From Candidatus Bathyarchaeota archaeon (GTDB lineage Archaea > Thermoproteota > Bathyarchaeia > Bathyarchaeales > Bathycorpusculaceae), in assembly GCA_026014705.1 (NCBI GenBank), contig JAOZHU010000005.1, positions 37,332-101,331 on the forward strand: 64,000 nt of DNA, written 5' to 3'. Below the pieces are notes generated by a model, which saw only the letters and a list, made by a program, of their open reading frames with translations, had not been told where the DNA came from and searched no databases. A program made the translations under genes and the position numbers. This document shows, piece by piece, positions 44,415 to 53,369 of this stretch (position 1 is the stretch's first letter; every line of letters starts with the position of its first letter).

Positions 44415-45857
44415 TTGGGTTGGAAGTTGCGTCACAGCGGTGGCGATTCCCAGCAGAATAGAAATCGACAGTGGGTCTTCAAAGTTTTTAGGTTTTTTTC
44501 TCCGTTGCTGGTTTGCGTTTTTCTTCTTGCCGCGCTGTTCGCTTTTCTTCTGCTTCAGGGCGACATGAACGATTGGGTGGCGTTCATGGGAGGCGAAGCT
44601 TCCATGGGGCTTTTCGCAGTGTACTGCACGGCTGGCATTGTTGGAATCAGCGTCGTAGCGTTGTTGAAGAAGGAGTTAAGAGTTTTGGATGCGCCGAGCA
44701 GGGTTTTTGCCGCTTCGTTTCTGGTGACTATAATTGTGGGTTGCGGTGTCTTCACGTATCTTAATTTCTCCGCCACGCAGGCGCATTATGAGTGGATGCA
44801 TGACGGCGTGGTTTACCAGCAAATGGGTGTGTCGTTTCTTCAACACGGCGAATTCATCGTTGACGGCAACTACTCTCGGCATCTGGGTCCAGTTTACCCC
44901 ATGTATTTGTCGCTGTTTTACGCTTTTTTTCCTGTTCACTTGGGAACTCAAGTAGCTGTGGAAGTCATCTTTACTTTGTCGGTTGTGGCTGTTTTTGCGG
45001 TCACTAGGAAACTCTACGGCGTTTCGCCAGCGCTTTTGACGACGGCGTTAGTGGCGACTTTTCCGTCTTACGTTTTTTCTGTTTCTCGCAACTATTCGGA
45101 GCCGCTTGTGCTGATGATGTATACGTTGACAGTTTATTTTATAATGGAAAGTTTGAAGCCTGAAAAAGCAGACAGGATAATTCTTGCAGGCTTATGCGCG
45201 GGAATCGGTTTTCTTACAAAATCGGGCATCGGCTACTTCTTTCTAATCACAGGCATCGCTGGTTTCCTTTGGCGGTTTTATTACATGAAATGGCAGGTTT
45301 TCAAAAACAGGAACTACATGGTCGCCATCGCTGTTTTTCTAACCATAGTGTCGGCGTGGATTGCCAGAAACTTATTCTTGTTCTGGGATGGCACGTTTGC
45401 GAATTTTTTTGTCGCGTCGCAGTCCAGTGATTACTTTTACACGGCTATGATTCATTCTTTCACCAAGGATTTCGGCAGTTTCTTCGTGCAGTTCTGGTTT
45501 TTCGCAGCTTTGACAAGCCTTTCCTTGCTGTCGTACGTGTGGATTTTCTTTGATTACCTCAGGAAGGCAGTAGGCAGAATCCGCGACGAATGCACAAGCT
45601 GTTTGTTGCTGGCGATGACGCTTCCGTTGTTGATAACGTGGGTTGTAGGCGCAGTCTATTTTGTTTATGAAAACGAGTGGATGGCGGATTACCTAATTAC
45701 GTATTATCCAGTGTCTCAAGTGCGGTATTTGGTTTTTACATTGCTTCGGTACTGTTTCATTTCGCTTGTGCCGTTGAGTTGGCTGGCTTATGAAAACGCG
45801 GGGAAAAGGCGTGACGCGGCAAACTTGGCTGAGCGCAAAAAGCAGCTGAGCACTTAA
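44415..45857 (+). CDS. GT-C-like polytopic membrane glycosyltransferase
   Basis: A 480-residue membrane protein with about 10 helices. The first large loop has HYEWMHDGVVYQQMG and the conserved YSRHLGPVYPMYLSLFYAFF, and the order resembles PMT/GT39-like enzymes: an acidic loop after helix 1-2, a helix pair with VFAVTRKLYGVSPALLTTAL, and YFIMESLKPEKADRII. Sugar and acceptor are unknown. The start is TTG at 44415; a later GTG is possible. It precedes TFB but has its own unit. Confidence 0.7.
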   Translation: MGWKLRHSGGDSQQNRNRQWVFKVFRFFSPLLVCVFLLAALFAFLLLQGDMNDWVAFMGGEASMGLFAVYCTAGIVGISVVALLKKELRVLDAPSRVFAASFLVTIIVGCGVFTYLNFSATQAHYEWMHDGVVYQQMGVSFLQHGEFIVDGNYSRHLGPVYPMYLSLFYAFFPVHLGTQVAVEVIFTLSVVAVFAVTRKLYGVSPALLTTALVATFPSYVFSVSRNYSEPLVLMMYTLTVYFIMESLKPEKADRIILAGLCAGIGFLTKSGIGYFFLITGIAGFLWRFYYMKWQVFKNRNYMVAIAVFLTIVSAWIARNLFLFWDGTFANFFVASQSSDYFYTAMIHSFTKDFGSFFVQFWFFAALTSLSLLSYVWIFFDYLRKAVGRIRDECTSCLLLAMTLPLLITWVVGAVYFVYENEWMADYLITYYPVSQVRYLVFTLLRYCFISLVPLSWLAYENAGKRRDAANLAERKKQLST

Positions 45858-45956
45858 AAAAAAGAAAGTGGCGTTTTCCATATTCGCTGCGGGAATCTGG
45901 AGCGGCGGCATGTATTTGGAAGTTATGGGCTGAATCCTTTTGTTTAAACCGTAAAG

Positions 45957-45966
45957 CTTATATATT
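45957..45966 (+). promoter_or_regulatory. TATA box of the TFB gene
   Basis: CTTATATATT is a textbook archaeal TATA element. Transcription would begin near 45989, about 15 bases before the ATG at 46004, which supports that start. Confidence 0.55.
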
Positions 45967-46003
45967 AAAACTGTTCATTGGCTTAGTTTGCGCTGAACCG
46001 CAT

Positions 46004-47011
46004 GTGCTGTTTTCTCAGCCTAAAACGGTTATAGTGACGGTTCTGCGTAAATTTCAGTGGAGCAGGGAAAAATTGAGCAAAAAAGAAGTCCGAACACACC
46101 AGCGCTTGGTTGACAAGTGCCCAGAGTGCGGTAGCGACAACCTCGTTCACGATTATGACACGGGCGAAACCGTATGCGGCGACTGCGGTCTCGTGCTTTA
46201 CGAGCAGATGATGGATAAAGGCCCAGAATGGCGCGCTTTCACCCAAGAAGAGAAAGCGTCCAGAAGCCGCGTCGGCGTGCCTACCTCATATTCGGTTCAC
46301 GATAAAGGTTTATCCACAGCCATAAGTCAAGTGGACCGTGACGCTTTCGGAAGAAAGCTACCGCTTTCCACTAGGCTGCAAATGTGGCGTTTGAGGAAAT
46401 GGCAAATACGCTCTCGAGTGCATTCGTCTGTCGACCGAAACCTTGCGCAGGCAATGGCAGAGCTTGACCGGCTTTCTGATAAGGTGTATATTCCGCCACC
46501 AATCAAGGAGAAGGCGGCTGTAATTTACCGTAAGGCTTTGGATAAAGGCTTGGTGCGTGGCAGGTCAATTGCGGCTATTGCTGCGGCTGCGCTTTACGCG
46601 GCTTGCCGCGGCAGTGGAACGGCGCGGACGCTTCGTGAGATAGCTGAGGCGAGTCTGGTTGACAGGAAGGACGTTGCTCGTTGCTACAGGCTTTTGCTGC
46701 GTGAGCTTGAGGTGCACATGCCGATTGCTGATCCGTTGACTTATGTGTCGAAGATTGCGGAGCGGACGGGGATTTCAGGTAAAACTCAGGGCGCTGCGAT
46801 ACAGATTTTGCGTGATGCGCGAAGACGGCGTGCTGCTGCGGGCAAAGATCCGATGGGTTTGGCTGCTGCCGCGCTGTATATTGCTTGTTTGCAGGGCAAC
46901 GAGAAGAAAACGCAGAAAGACATTGCTGAAGCCGCTGGCGTGACTGAGGTTACGGTAAGAAACCGCTATAAGACGCTGAAGAAGCAACTGAATCTAGAGT
47001 TGCCTGATTAA
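46004..47011 (+). CDS. tfb: Transcription initiation factor B (TFB)
   Basis: TFB recruits RNA polymerase to TBP-bound promoters. The 335-residue protein has an N-terminal zinc ribbon (Cys39, Cys42, Cys58, Cys61; CPECGSD and CGDCG), the B-finger/reader region (RVGVPTSYSVHDKGLST), and two cyclin repeats (about 135-230 and 235-330), ending with ITEVTVRNRYKTLKKQL-like helix-turn-helix residues for BRE contact. ATG 46004 is chosen because of the TATA position; a TTG at 46073 is an alternative that still keeps the zinc ribbon. Whether other TFB genes exist is not visible. Confidence 0.96.
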   Translation: MLFSQPKTVIVTVLRKFQWSREKLSKKEVRTHQRLVDKCPECGSDNLVHDYDTGETVCGDCGLVLYEQMMDKGPEWRAFTQEEKASRSRVGVPTSYSVHDKGLSTAISQVDRDAFGRKLPLSTRLQMWRLRKWQIRSRVHSSVDRNLAQAMAELDRLSDKVYIPPPIKEKAAVIYRKALDKGLVRGRSIAAIAAAALYAACRGSGTARTLREIAEASLVDRKDVARCYRLLLRELEVHMPIADPLTYVSKIAERTGISGKTQGAAIQILRDARRRRAAAGKDPMGLAAAALYIACLQGNEKKTQKDIAEAAGVTEVTVRNRYKTLKKQLNLELPD

Positions 47012-47223
47012 GCGCTACTATTTTCCTCTTCTTTTTCAAGTTCCATAACTAAGGGACCAGTGTAGCCGCATTCGTGGCACAGGTATTTCTGCGGTGTTAG
47101 CCAAACGTCAAAACTGCTTGATAAGCTTAGCCTTGGGCTGCAGCAGCGTGGGCAGTAGATTTGTGAGGGTTTGCGGTGTTTTAGGGTTTTGAATACTTCA
47201 CGTATGTTTTCCAGCAGTTTCAT
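47008..47223 (-). CDS. Small zinc-ribbon protein
   Basis: A 71-residue protein with one zinc ribbon (CPRCCSP and CHECGYTG, Cys spacing C-x2-C-x22-C-x2-C) followed by an acidic tail MELEKEEENSS. It resembles small archaeal zinc-ribbon proteins of unknown function. It overlaps the convergent TFB gene by four bases and follows the SUI1 gene by 31 bases on the same strand. A role with nucleic acids is likely but unassigned. Confidence 0.7.
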   Translation of the reverse strand: MKLLENIREVFKTLKHRKPSQIYCPRCCSPRLSLSSSFDVWLTPQKYLCHECGYTGPLVMELEKEEENSSA

Positions 47224-47254
47224 CTGGGGGCTTGCTCCTTTGCCAATGTGGTTG

Positions 47255-47563
47255 CTACTGCAATTCTATGTTTTCTTCTGGATAACCAGTTTTGACTAGG
47301 AATTCGCGGACTCTTTCGCGGTGGTCGCCTTGCAGCATTATTTGACCGTTTTTTGAGGTTCCGCCGCATGCACAAAAAGATTTGAGTTTCTGCGCGGTAT
47401 TCGCTAAATTGGAGTTTCGGTCGTCCATGCCGTCGATTATTGTGGTGGGTCTGCCGAATTTTCGTGTTTCGAGTCTTATGCGAATTCGCTGTTGCTCTTT
47501 TTCGATTTCGCCACAAACGCATAAGTCCTTAGGAAGCCCGCATGTTGGACAAACTTCAGCCAT
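47255..47563 (-). CDS. Translation initiation factor SUI1/eIF1 family protein
   Basis: A 102-residue SUI1-fold protein that assists start-codon selection on the 30S subunit. The N terminus has a zinc-binding CPTCGLPKDLCVC, and the fold shows IRIRLETRKFGRPTTIIDG, KLKSFCACGGTSK and QIMLQGDHRERVREFLVKTGY, the conserved eIF1 surface. I use the ATG at 47563 (MAEVCPTCG), three codons inside the longest frame. Confidence 0.9.
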   Translation of the reverse strand: MAEVCPTCGLPKDLCVCGEIEKEQQRIRIRLETRKFGRPTTIIDGMDDRNSNLANTAQKLKSFCACGGTSKNGQIMLQGDHRERVREFLVKTGYPEENIELQ

Positions 47564-47633
47564 GACGCTCAACGTAACATGAGCTTAGGCAGTATATAAA
47601 AGTTTCAAAGCGAAAAACGTCATATGCACAATA

Positions 47634-47690
47634 GCGCGTGGAAAAACTATACCCCCTAAATAAAGCAAGTATAAATATAGGCAGAGCCGA
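47634..47690 (+). repeat. Dispersed intergenic element, copy E
   Basis: It has GCGTGG, five A's, CTATA, C5, an AT-rich box, TATAAATA and AGGCAG, with GGCAG 33 bases after the start of CTATA (29 in copies B, C and D). It lies between the divergent SUI1-like and rps8e genes but upstream of and separate from the rps8e TATA box at 47774. The GGGGGCTA and GCCTATT hairpin halves of copies C and D are absent. Confidence 0.65.
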
Positions 47691-47773
47691 GAAAAAGTGA
47701 ACAGGGCTTTTTCTAAAAGGATTTGCTGGAAAAACCGACACAAATGAGTTATTGATGTTCCGAGATGGATATG

Positions 47774-47782
47774 TTTATATGT
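47774..47782 (+). promoter_or_regulatory. TATA box of rps8e
   Basis: TTTATATGT at this position would place transcription near 47805, about 20 bases before the ATG at 47827. This supports that ATG over a TTG start 11 codons upstream. Confidence 0.5.
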
Positions 47783-47826
47783 AAAATAGCGGTTTGTTAG
47801 TCACCACTCAGAAAAGTGATTGTGAA

Positions 47827-48228
47827 ATGTCAGTTTGGCATGGAAGCTTACGCAAAAGGAAGCTAACGGGCGGCAGAAAACGCGCCTACAGAGTGAAAAG
47901 AAACTACGAGAAAGGCGCCTTCCCAGCGGAGACCATCCTCGGCGAACCCAAAACGCGGTGCACAAGAGGACACGGTGGCAACCTCAAAATCAAAGTCCTA
48001 AGCGCCAAAAACGCGTCGGTAACTGACCCGAAAACTGGGAAAACCGAGAAAGCCGAAATCCTGCGCGTCGTCAAAAACGCCGCGAACGTGGACTACGACC
48101 GAAGAGGCGTGATAACCAAAGGTGCAGAAATCGAAACTTCGCTGGGGCTGGCACGCGTAACTTCGCGCCCGGGCAACGACGGCGTAATAAACGCAGTTCT
48201 CCTAAGCAGCAGAGAAGAAAAGAGCTAA
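47827..48228 (+). CDS. rps8e: 30S ribosomal protein S8e
   Basis: A 133-residue archaeal/eukaryotic ribosomal protein. It has the defining start SVWHGSLRKRKLTGGRKRAYR, the GEPKTRCTRGHGGNLKIKVL segment, VDYDRRGVITKGAEIETSLG, and the end RPGNDGVINAVL. Length matches archaeal S8e. It faces the srp19 gene tail to tail, with four bases between stop codons. Confidence 0.96.
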   Translation: MSVWHGSLRKRKLTGGRKRAYRVKRNYEKGAFPAETILGEPKTRCTRGHGGNLKIKVLSAKNASVTDPKTGKTEKAEILRVVKNAANVDYDRRGVITKGAEIETSLGLARVTSRPGNDGVINAVLLSSREEKS

Positions 48229-48232
48229 AGAG

Positions 48233-48547
48233 CTATTTTTTCTTCTGTGGCTGACTTAAAAGTTCACTTCGAGTTTTCAACAGCTGTTTCGCAATTTTCT
48301 TTATCGTCTGCTCTTTTGAGCCTTGTTTCTCAACCAGCAGCATTCCTGTCTTAGCCCAAGGAGTTTTAGGATAACCAGCCTCTGCCGCGACTTCATGTTT
48401 CAAACCGAGCTTCACCGTTGCTTCCGAAATTTCCTGAATCCTCGGCGAGGGTACTGCTAAACTTTTCGGGACTCGCCGTCCTTCCTTTCTGGTTCTACTC
48501 TGATCGAAGTAGGCTGGCCAGATTATGGCTTTTTCTTGTTTACGCAT
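48233..48547 (-). CDS. srp19: Signal recognition particle subunit SRP19
   Basis: SRP19 binds 7S RNA and helps SRP54 assemble. The 104-residue protein shows IIWPAYFDQSRTRKEGRRVP near residues 8-27, the RNA-binding basic region, then PKTPWAKTGMLLVE and a Lys-rich tail (SQPQKKK). It lies 20 bases downstream of gltX on the same strand. Confidence 0.93.
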   Translation of the reverse strand: MRKQEKAIIWPAYFDQSRTRKEGRRVPKSLAVPSPRIQEISEATVKLGLKHEVAAEAGYPKTPWAKTGMLLVEKQGSKEQTIKKIAKQLLKTRSELLSQPQKKK

Positions 48548-48567
48548 GCTGCTTCTTTCACCTGAGG

Positions 48568-50316
48568 TTACTTGTGAGCGTAATACGCCGTTAGCTTCGG
48601 AGTGACATCGTTTACGCGGACGAAGCCGAAACGTTCAAACTGTATCACAGTGTTCGGCTTTAACCTTTCGCAAGCGCTCTCCGCGATGCCTTCAATCACC
48701 GTCGCGTCAGGCATGACCACATTGCAGGGCACGTCACCGTCGACGGGTATCCAGTGAATCAGCTGAGCCTTCGCTTTCCTAGCTTCGTCGTAAGACTCGC
48801 TCTCAAAAGCTGCTTCCACAGAATACAACTTCGCTTGCTCTATCTTAACGTTGAAAAGCTCCATGAGCCTGATGATTTTTCCAGTTTCAGCGCTCGCCGC
48901 GTCTTTCTTCGCAATCCAGAAAATAGCGGCTTTGTCTTCGCCCACCGGCGCCACCGCGTACTCCCTGAAGCCGCGTTCAGGCTGCTCAGGATGCAACGGA
49001 AGCTTCGCTGTGAAAGCTTTAGGTAAGCCTTTAACTTTAAGCTCAATCGGCGCAGCCACAAAAAAGTATCTGCTGCTCTGGGAATCCAGAATTTTGCGGT
49101 TGTAAGCGTACAAGTTGTCCCAGCTTAAAGTAACATCAGCCGTTTTAGGTCCAACGTCAACTATCATTTTTTTGATTGCCTCAGGCGTTATGCCGCGCTT
49201 CCGCAGTGCAGCAAACGTTGCCAAACGCGGGTCATCCCAGCCCGTGTAGCTGCCGTCACGTATGCCCTGAACAATCTTGGACTTGCTCAAGAAAGCGCCT
49301 GTGATTTTTAGCCTGCCATAATGTATAGCCTCAGGATAATCCCACCCTAAATGCTTGTACATGAACTCTTGCCTGACCATGTTCGTCAAATGCTCTTTAC
49401 CGCGGATTATATGCGTTATACCCAACAGGTGGTCGTCTAAACCTGCAGCCAAATTGTACAGTGGCCACACGCGGTATTTGTTGCCCACTCGCGGATGCGG
49501 ATACCTGTCTGTGTCGATAACCCTGAGCGCAGGCCAGTCGCGCACAGCAGGATTAGGGTGAGCCAAATCGGTTTTGACGCGCACCACGGCTTCGCCTTCA
49601 ACGTAGCCGCCTTCAAGCATGCGCCGCCACCTGTCCAAATGCTCCGCTGCAGGCAAACCGCGGCAATCGCACGGTTGACTAGCTAAAGCTTGCTTCCTGA
49701 ACTGCTCAGGTTGGCAGACGCACACGTAAGCGTTGCCTTCGCGCAAAAGTCGTTCAGTATACTCGTAATAAACGGGCATCCTGTCGCTTTGGATGTATTC
49801 CTCGTCTATTTTGCAGCCTAACCAAGCCAAATCTGCGCGTATGAAATCGTAAAACTCCAAGCTGGGCTTTTTGGCTTTTGGGTCTGTGTCCTCGAAGCGC
49901 AACACGAACTTTCCTTTGTAAATACGTGCATACTCGTGGCTTAAGATTATGGCTCTTGCCGAGCCCAAGTGCAAAACGCAGTCGGGATTCGGTGAAAAAC
50001 GCGTGACAACCTGCGCGTACTTTTCCGTGTTCGGCAACGCGGGCAGACGCTTTTCTTCTACCTTCTCCTTCTTCAGAGTTTCAGGCCACTTTTCTTCAAC
50101 TATCTGTTTCTGCTCTTGCAGGGAAAGACCGTTAACTTCAGCAACTACTGCGCTGATTAAAGCTGAGAGCTCCTTTACTCTTGTTTTCAGTTCTGGTTTT
50201 TCGCCTACGATTCTGCCTACGATGGCTCCTGCTTGGGCTTTGCCGTCGTGTTGAACGGCGTTCAGTAAGGCAGCTTTACGAATAAGCTCTCTGAGTTCAC
50301 TGTTTTCTATCGCCAA
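48568..50316 (-). CDS. gltX: Glutamyl-tRNA synthetase, archaeal type
   Basis: A 582-residue class I synthetase. FSPNPDCVLHLGSARA carries the HIGH-type motif as HLGS, and GAFLSKSK is the KMSKS-type loop. The C-terminal half is the beta-barrel anticodon domain shared by archaeal GluRS and GlnRS, and the N-terminal 90 residues form a helical extension. It is expected to charge tRNA-Glu and, in archaea with GatDE, tRNA-Gln too; tRNA-Gln(TTG) is in this window. The start is TTG. Confidence 0.95.
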   Translation of the reverse strand: MAIENSELRELIRKAALLNAVQHDGKAQAGAIVGRIVGEKPELKTRVKELSALISAVVAEVNGLSLQEQKQIVEEKWPETLKKEKVEEKRLPALPNTEKYAQVVTRFSPNPDCVLHLGSARAIILSHEYARIYKGKFVLRFEDTDPKAKKPSLEFYDFIRADLAWLGCKIDEEYIQSDRMPVYYEYTERLLREGNAYVCVCQPEQFRKQALASQPCDCRGLPAAEHLDRWRRMLEGGYVEGEAVVRVKTDLAHPNPAVRDWPALRVIDTDRYPHPRVGNKYRVWPLYNLAAGLDDHLLGITHIIRGKEHLTNMVRQEFMYKHLGWDYPEAIHYGRLKITGAFLSKSKIVQGIRDGSYTGWDDPRLATFAALRKRGITPEAIKKMIVDVGPKTADVTLSWDNLYAYNRKILDSQSSRYFFVAAPIELKVKGLPKAFTAKLPLHPEQPERGFREYAVAPVGEDKAAIFWIAKKDAASAETGKIIRLMELFNVKIEQAKLYSVEAAFESESYDEARKAKAQLIHWIPVDGDVPCNVVMPDATVIEGIAESACERLKPNTVIQFERFGFVRVNDVTPKLTAYYAHK

Positions 50317-50338
50317 TGGTCTTTCACTCTGTGATGGG

Positions 50339-51445
50339 TTAAGTGCTTCTTTTAACCAAGAATTCCGCGAAGGCTTTTAGTTTTTCCTTAGCCGCTGACG
50401 CCGGCAGCAGTTGCTCCGCTTCCTTCCAGCTTTCTTCGACGAGTTTTGCGGCGGTATGCCTCACATAGTTTACAGCATCGTATTTTTGCATTAACGCAAT
50501 CGCTTCGTCTCGCAACGCTTGCTCCGAAGTGTGTATGTTGAAAATCTGGAGAAGCCGTTTTCTCTCGACGTTAGTTGCCTTTTTCAACGTGTGAATGAGT
50601 ATTAACGTTCTTTTCCCTTCAGTGATGTCCTGTCCCAAGCCGCCTTTTTTCTCGGCAAACGCCGCGCCAGTCAAATCCAAAACGTCATCCTGCATCTGGA
50701 AAGCAACGCCTATGCTTTCAGCGTAGCGCCCGAGTTTCTCCACCAACTCCTTGTTTGCGCCAGCCAACACAGCGGCAAGTTTAGCCGCCATCCGCGCTAA
50801 CGTGCCTGTTTTGTAAGCGCACATTTGCAAGTAATCCGCTTCGCTTAGATTATCCGCGTTAGCTATGCCCTTGTGCCACGCAATGTCCATCGCTTGCCCC
50901 ATGCTGAGGTTAATCATTTCCCGAACGTAAACCTCATAGAGGTCGCGAAGCTTCTCAGGCGGCAGTTCAGCGCGTTTTTCCATTAACGGCAAAAGTGGCA
51001 AATAATACATAGTGTTTCCAGCATTGACGGCTATGTCTACGCCATACAGTTTATACGTGCAAGGTTTACCTCTTCGCAGTTCGGAAGCGTCTTCTATGTC
51101 ATCAATCATCAAAGTGCCATTGTGCACGACCTCGGGAATTATGGCGAAATCCAAGTAATCCGCAGGGTTTTTACCCAAAGCTTCAACGACAAGCAAAAAC
51201 AAGGCTGGGCGCCATCTTTTTCCGCCTCTGTCCAGAAACTCCCAAATTGGCTCGGCAACAGCCTTGTTCAAAGTCTCCACGTTATAGCTGTGCCTAGGCG
51301 GGTTAACCTTAAAAAGAACAGCATCCCGCGTGAATTTCCTCGGAATATATTTTTCAATAGTCTTATCGATTAAAGGCGCTGTTTCTTCAAGAAATTTTTC
51401 AATGTCCACAGCTTCACCGCGCTCCTCTTCTTGCGTAACTTTCAA
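50339..51445 (-). CDS. Polyprenyl (geranylgeranyl/farnesyl) diphosphate synthase
   Basis: An all-helical trans-prenyltransferase that condenses IPP with allylic diphosphates, supplying archaeal membrane lipids. The first Asp-rich motif is MIDDIEDAS near residue 116 and the second is QDDVLD near 253; GGKRWRPALFLLVVEALG is the IPP-binding start. Chain length cannot be fixed by eye. At 368 residues it is longer than usual, with an N-terminal extension. A GTG at 51409, just after the idi2 stop, is an alternative to TTG 51445. Confidence 0.92.
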   Translation of the reverse strand: MKVTQEEERGEAVDIEKFLEETAPLIDKTIEKYIPRKFTRDAVLFKVNPPRHSYNVETLNKAVAEPIWEFLDRGGKRWRPALFLLVVEALGKNPADYLDFAIIPEVVHNGTLMIDDIEDASELRRGKPCTYKLYGVDIAVNAGNTMYYLPLLPLMEKRAELPPEKLRDLYEVYVREMINLSMGQAMDIAWHKGIANADNLSEADYLQMCAYKTGTLARMAAKLAAVLAGANKELVEKLGRYAESIGVAFQMQDDVLDLTGAAFAEKKGGLGQDITEGKRTLILIHTLKKATNVERKRLLQIFNIHTSEQALRDEAIALMQKYDAVNYVRHTAAKLVEESWKEAEQLLPASAAKEKLKAFAEFLVKRST

Positions 51446-52517
51446 TGTTGAAGCCTCTTGTTTTCAGCCACTCAGCCGTCTTGCCAGTTATCACAACAGG
51501 CGCCTTCGCCAACTCCGCCGCCTTTTCAGCGCCCACAAGAAACATGACATTACGCAGCTCCTCCATCAAAAACGAAAGCACTTCTTCCGTAGCCTCTACG
51601 CCTTTAACTGCCGCTTGAAGAACAGGCTGAGAAAGACTTGCCAAACTTGCACCCAACGCCAAAGCCTTTGACACATCCACGCCATTGCGCACACCTCCAG
51701 AGGCAACTACAGGGATTTTAACTGTCTGCGCAGTCTCCACAAGGCTCGCAACCGTTGGTATGCCCCAATCCCAAAACGCATCGCCCAACAAGCGTTGAGC
51801 AGTGTTGCCTTGTCCCTTCGCACGATAATACTCAACCGCCGCGAAACTCGTTCCACCTGCGCCGCTGACGTCTATTCCCTTCACGCCTGCCGCTTCCAGC
51901 GCCCGCGCCTCCGCTGCGGCAATGCCTGAACCAGTCTCTTTAACAATCACGGGCTTATCCACCGCCTTTGCAATCTCAGCTATTTTCTCAAGAACACCCT
52001 TGAAGGCTACTTGCCCCTCAGGCTGCACAGCCTCCTGCAGCGAGTTCAAATGTATCGCCACCGCGTCCGCATCAATTATTTCTATAGCCTTCGTCACTTC
52101 TTTCACTCCGTAGCCGTGAACAAGCTGTATTCCACCAAGATTTGCAATGAGAAAAGCGGTAGGCGCCTTTTTGCGAGCCACAGCGAAAGTCTGTTCAAGC
52201 TTCTTGTTCTCTATGGCTGCACGTTGACTCCCGACGCCCATGCCCAACCGCAATGTTTCCACGGCTTCAGCGATAGCGGAGTTTATCCGCGTCGCCTCCG
52301 CAGTTCCGCCCGTCATGGCGCCGACAATTATGGGCGCAGCGAACTTGTGACCAAAAACATCGGTGGACAAATCAATAGTGTGCTTGTCAATTTCTGGCAA
52401 AGCCTTGTGAACTAAGTGAACATCCTCGAACCCAGTAGTGGCTTCCCGTGCTTGGGCATTCTCGCTTAAACAAATGCGGATATGGTCTGCTTTACGTTTC
52501 TCAGTTTCTTCAGCCAA
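51414..52517 (-). CDS. fni: Type 2 isopentenyl-diphosphate delta-isomerase
   Basis: Interconverts IPP and DMAPP with reduced FMN. The 367-residue TIM-barrel protein has IVGAMTGGTAEATRIN (FMN and substrate loop), GVGSQRAAIEN, ANLGGIQLVHGYG, HLNSLQEAVQPEGQ with the conserved Gln and Glu, GSGIAAAEARALEAAGVKG, DWGIPT and ASGGVRNGVD. The start is TTG, three bases after the ipk stop. It lies between ipk and the prenyl synthase. Confidence 0.95.
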   Translation of the reverse strand: MAEETEKRKADHIRICLSENAQAREATTGFEDVHLVHKALPEIDKHTIDLSTDVFGHKFAAPIIVGAMTGGTAEATRINSAIAEAVETLRLGMGVGSQRAAIENKKLEQTFAVARKKAPTAFLIANLGGIQLVHGYGVKEVTKAIEIIDADAVAIHLNSLQEAVQPEGQVAFKGVLEKIAEIAKAVDKPVIVKETGSGIAAAEARALEAAGVKGIDVSGAGGTSFAAVEYYRAKGQGNTAQRLLGDAFWDWGIPTVASLVETAQTVKIPVVASGGVRNGVDVSKALALGASLASLSQPVLQAAVKGVEATEEVLSFLMEELRNVMFLVGAEKAAELAKAPVVITGKTAEWLKTRGFNIESYARRGAR

Positions 52518-52520
52518 TTG

Positions 52521-53321
52521 CTACGCCTTCTCTATCAGTGTGCCTTCCACTTTTTCGCCGACAAGCGCCCTGTAAACGCGGTTCGGTTTAGAAGCGTTCA
52601 CGATGGCTACAGGGATTCCCTGCTCCACGGCTGGGATGAGCTCGGTTACTTTGCCAAGCATCCCGCCTGTAACATCAGCCGCAGTGGACTTATCCAGCTT
52701 GCCATCAAATGCCCTCAGCTCCTGCAGCGACACGCGCGGGTACACTTTCGCGGTTTTAACGGTTTTAGGGTCTACGTCGCATAAACCGTCAACGTCAACG
52801 CCCAGCACTATCTTGCGTGCGCCCAGCTTTTTAGCCAAGTATGCGACAATTTGGTCTCCTGAAAGCACCGTGAAGCCCAACTGCGTGTCCAAGGTTGCGT
52901 CCCCGTAAAAAACAGGCGTGAAGCCCATCTTCAGCAGCATTCGTGTAACTGTCTCATCGAACATGTTTATTCTGCCGTTGTCTGTTAGCATGCAGGATGA
53001 CGGAGTGACGCTTACTGCTGGAACCTCATGCCACACCAACGCGTCCATGACTAACCCATTGAGCACGGTCATTACGTGATGTGTTTCTGCGAACCCAACT
53101 TTCTGTGCTTCCTCTTTCAAACCCTCTTTGATGCCGTATTTTTTGGCTGTAGGATGCCCGAAGCTTCCGCCTCCGTGCACAATTACCAAGTTTTTAACGT
53201 TTGCCTTGGCGATTTCTTCAGCTAAGCGGTTTATGACTTCTGTTCGTGCGGCAAGCTCCCCGTTTTTGTCTGTTATGACTGAGCCGCCGATTTTCAGCAC
53301 TACAGGTTTTGCTTCGCTCAC
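52521..53321 (-). CDS. ipk: Isopentenyl phosphate kinase
   Basis: An amino-acid-kinase-fold enzyme of 266 residues that phosphorylates isopentenyl phosphate to IPP, the last step of the archaeal mevalonate route. VVLKIGGSVITDK is the N-terminal Gly loop and IVHGGGSFGHPTAKKYG carries the IPK-specific His of the substrate site; VTGGMLGKV and NASKPNRV lie in the ATP half. The start is GTG. It is flanked by idi2 and the phosphomevalonate dehydratase genes. Confidence 0.94.
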   Translation of the reverse strand: MSEAKPVVLKIGGSVITDKNGELAARTEVINRLAEEIAKANVKNLVIVHGGGSFGHPTAKKYGIKEGLKEEAQKVGFAETHHVMTVLNGLVMDALVWHEVPAVSVTPSSCMLTDNGRINMFDETVTRMLLKMGFTPVFYGDATLDTQLGFTVLSGDQIVAYLAKKLGARKIVLGVDVDGLCDVDPKTVKTAKVYPRVSLQELRAFDGKLDKSTAADVTGGMLGKVTELIPAVEQGIPVAIVNASKPNRVYRALVGEKVEGTLIEKA

Positions 53322-53369
53322 TTCTATCCACTCTTTTTTTTCTGTTAAAGTTACATTGCGCCTTTGTAC

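Noticed and set aside
47556..47741. A 61-residue minus-strand ORF upstream of the SUI1-like gene
   Set aside because: It overlaps the SUI1 start and the dispersed element copy E and has no coding features.
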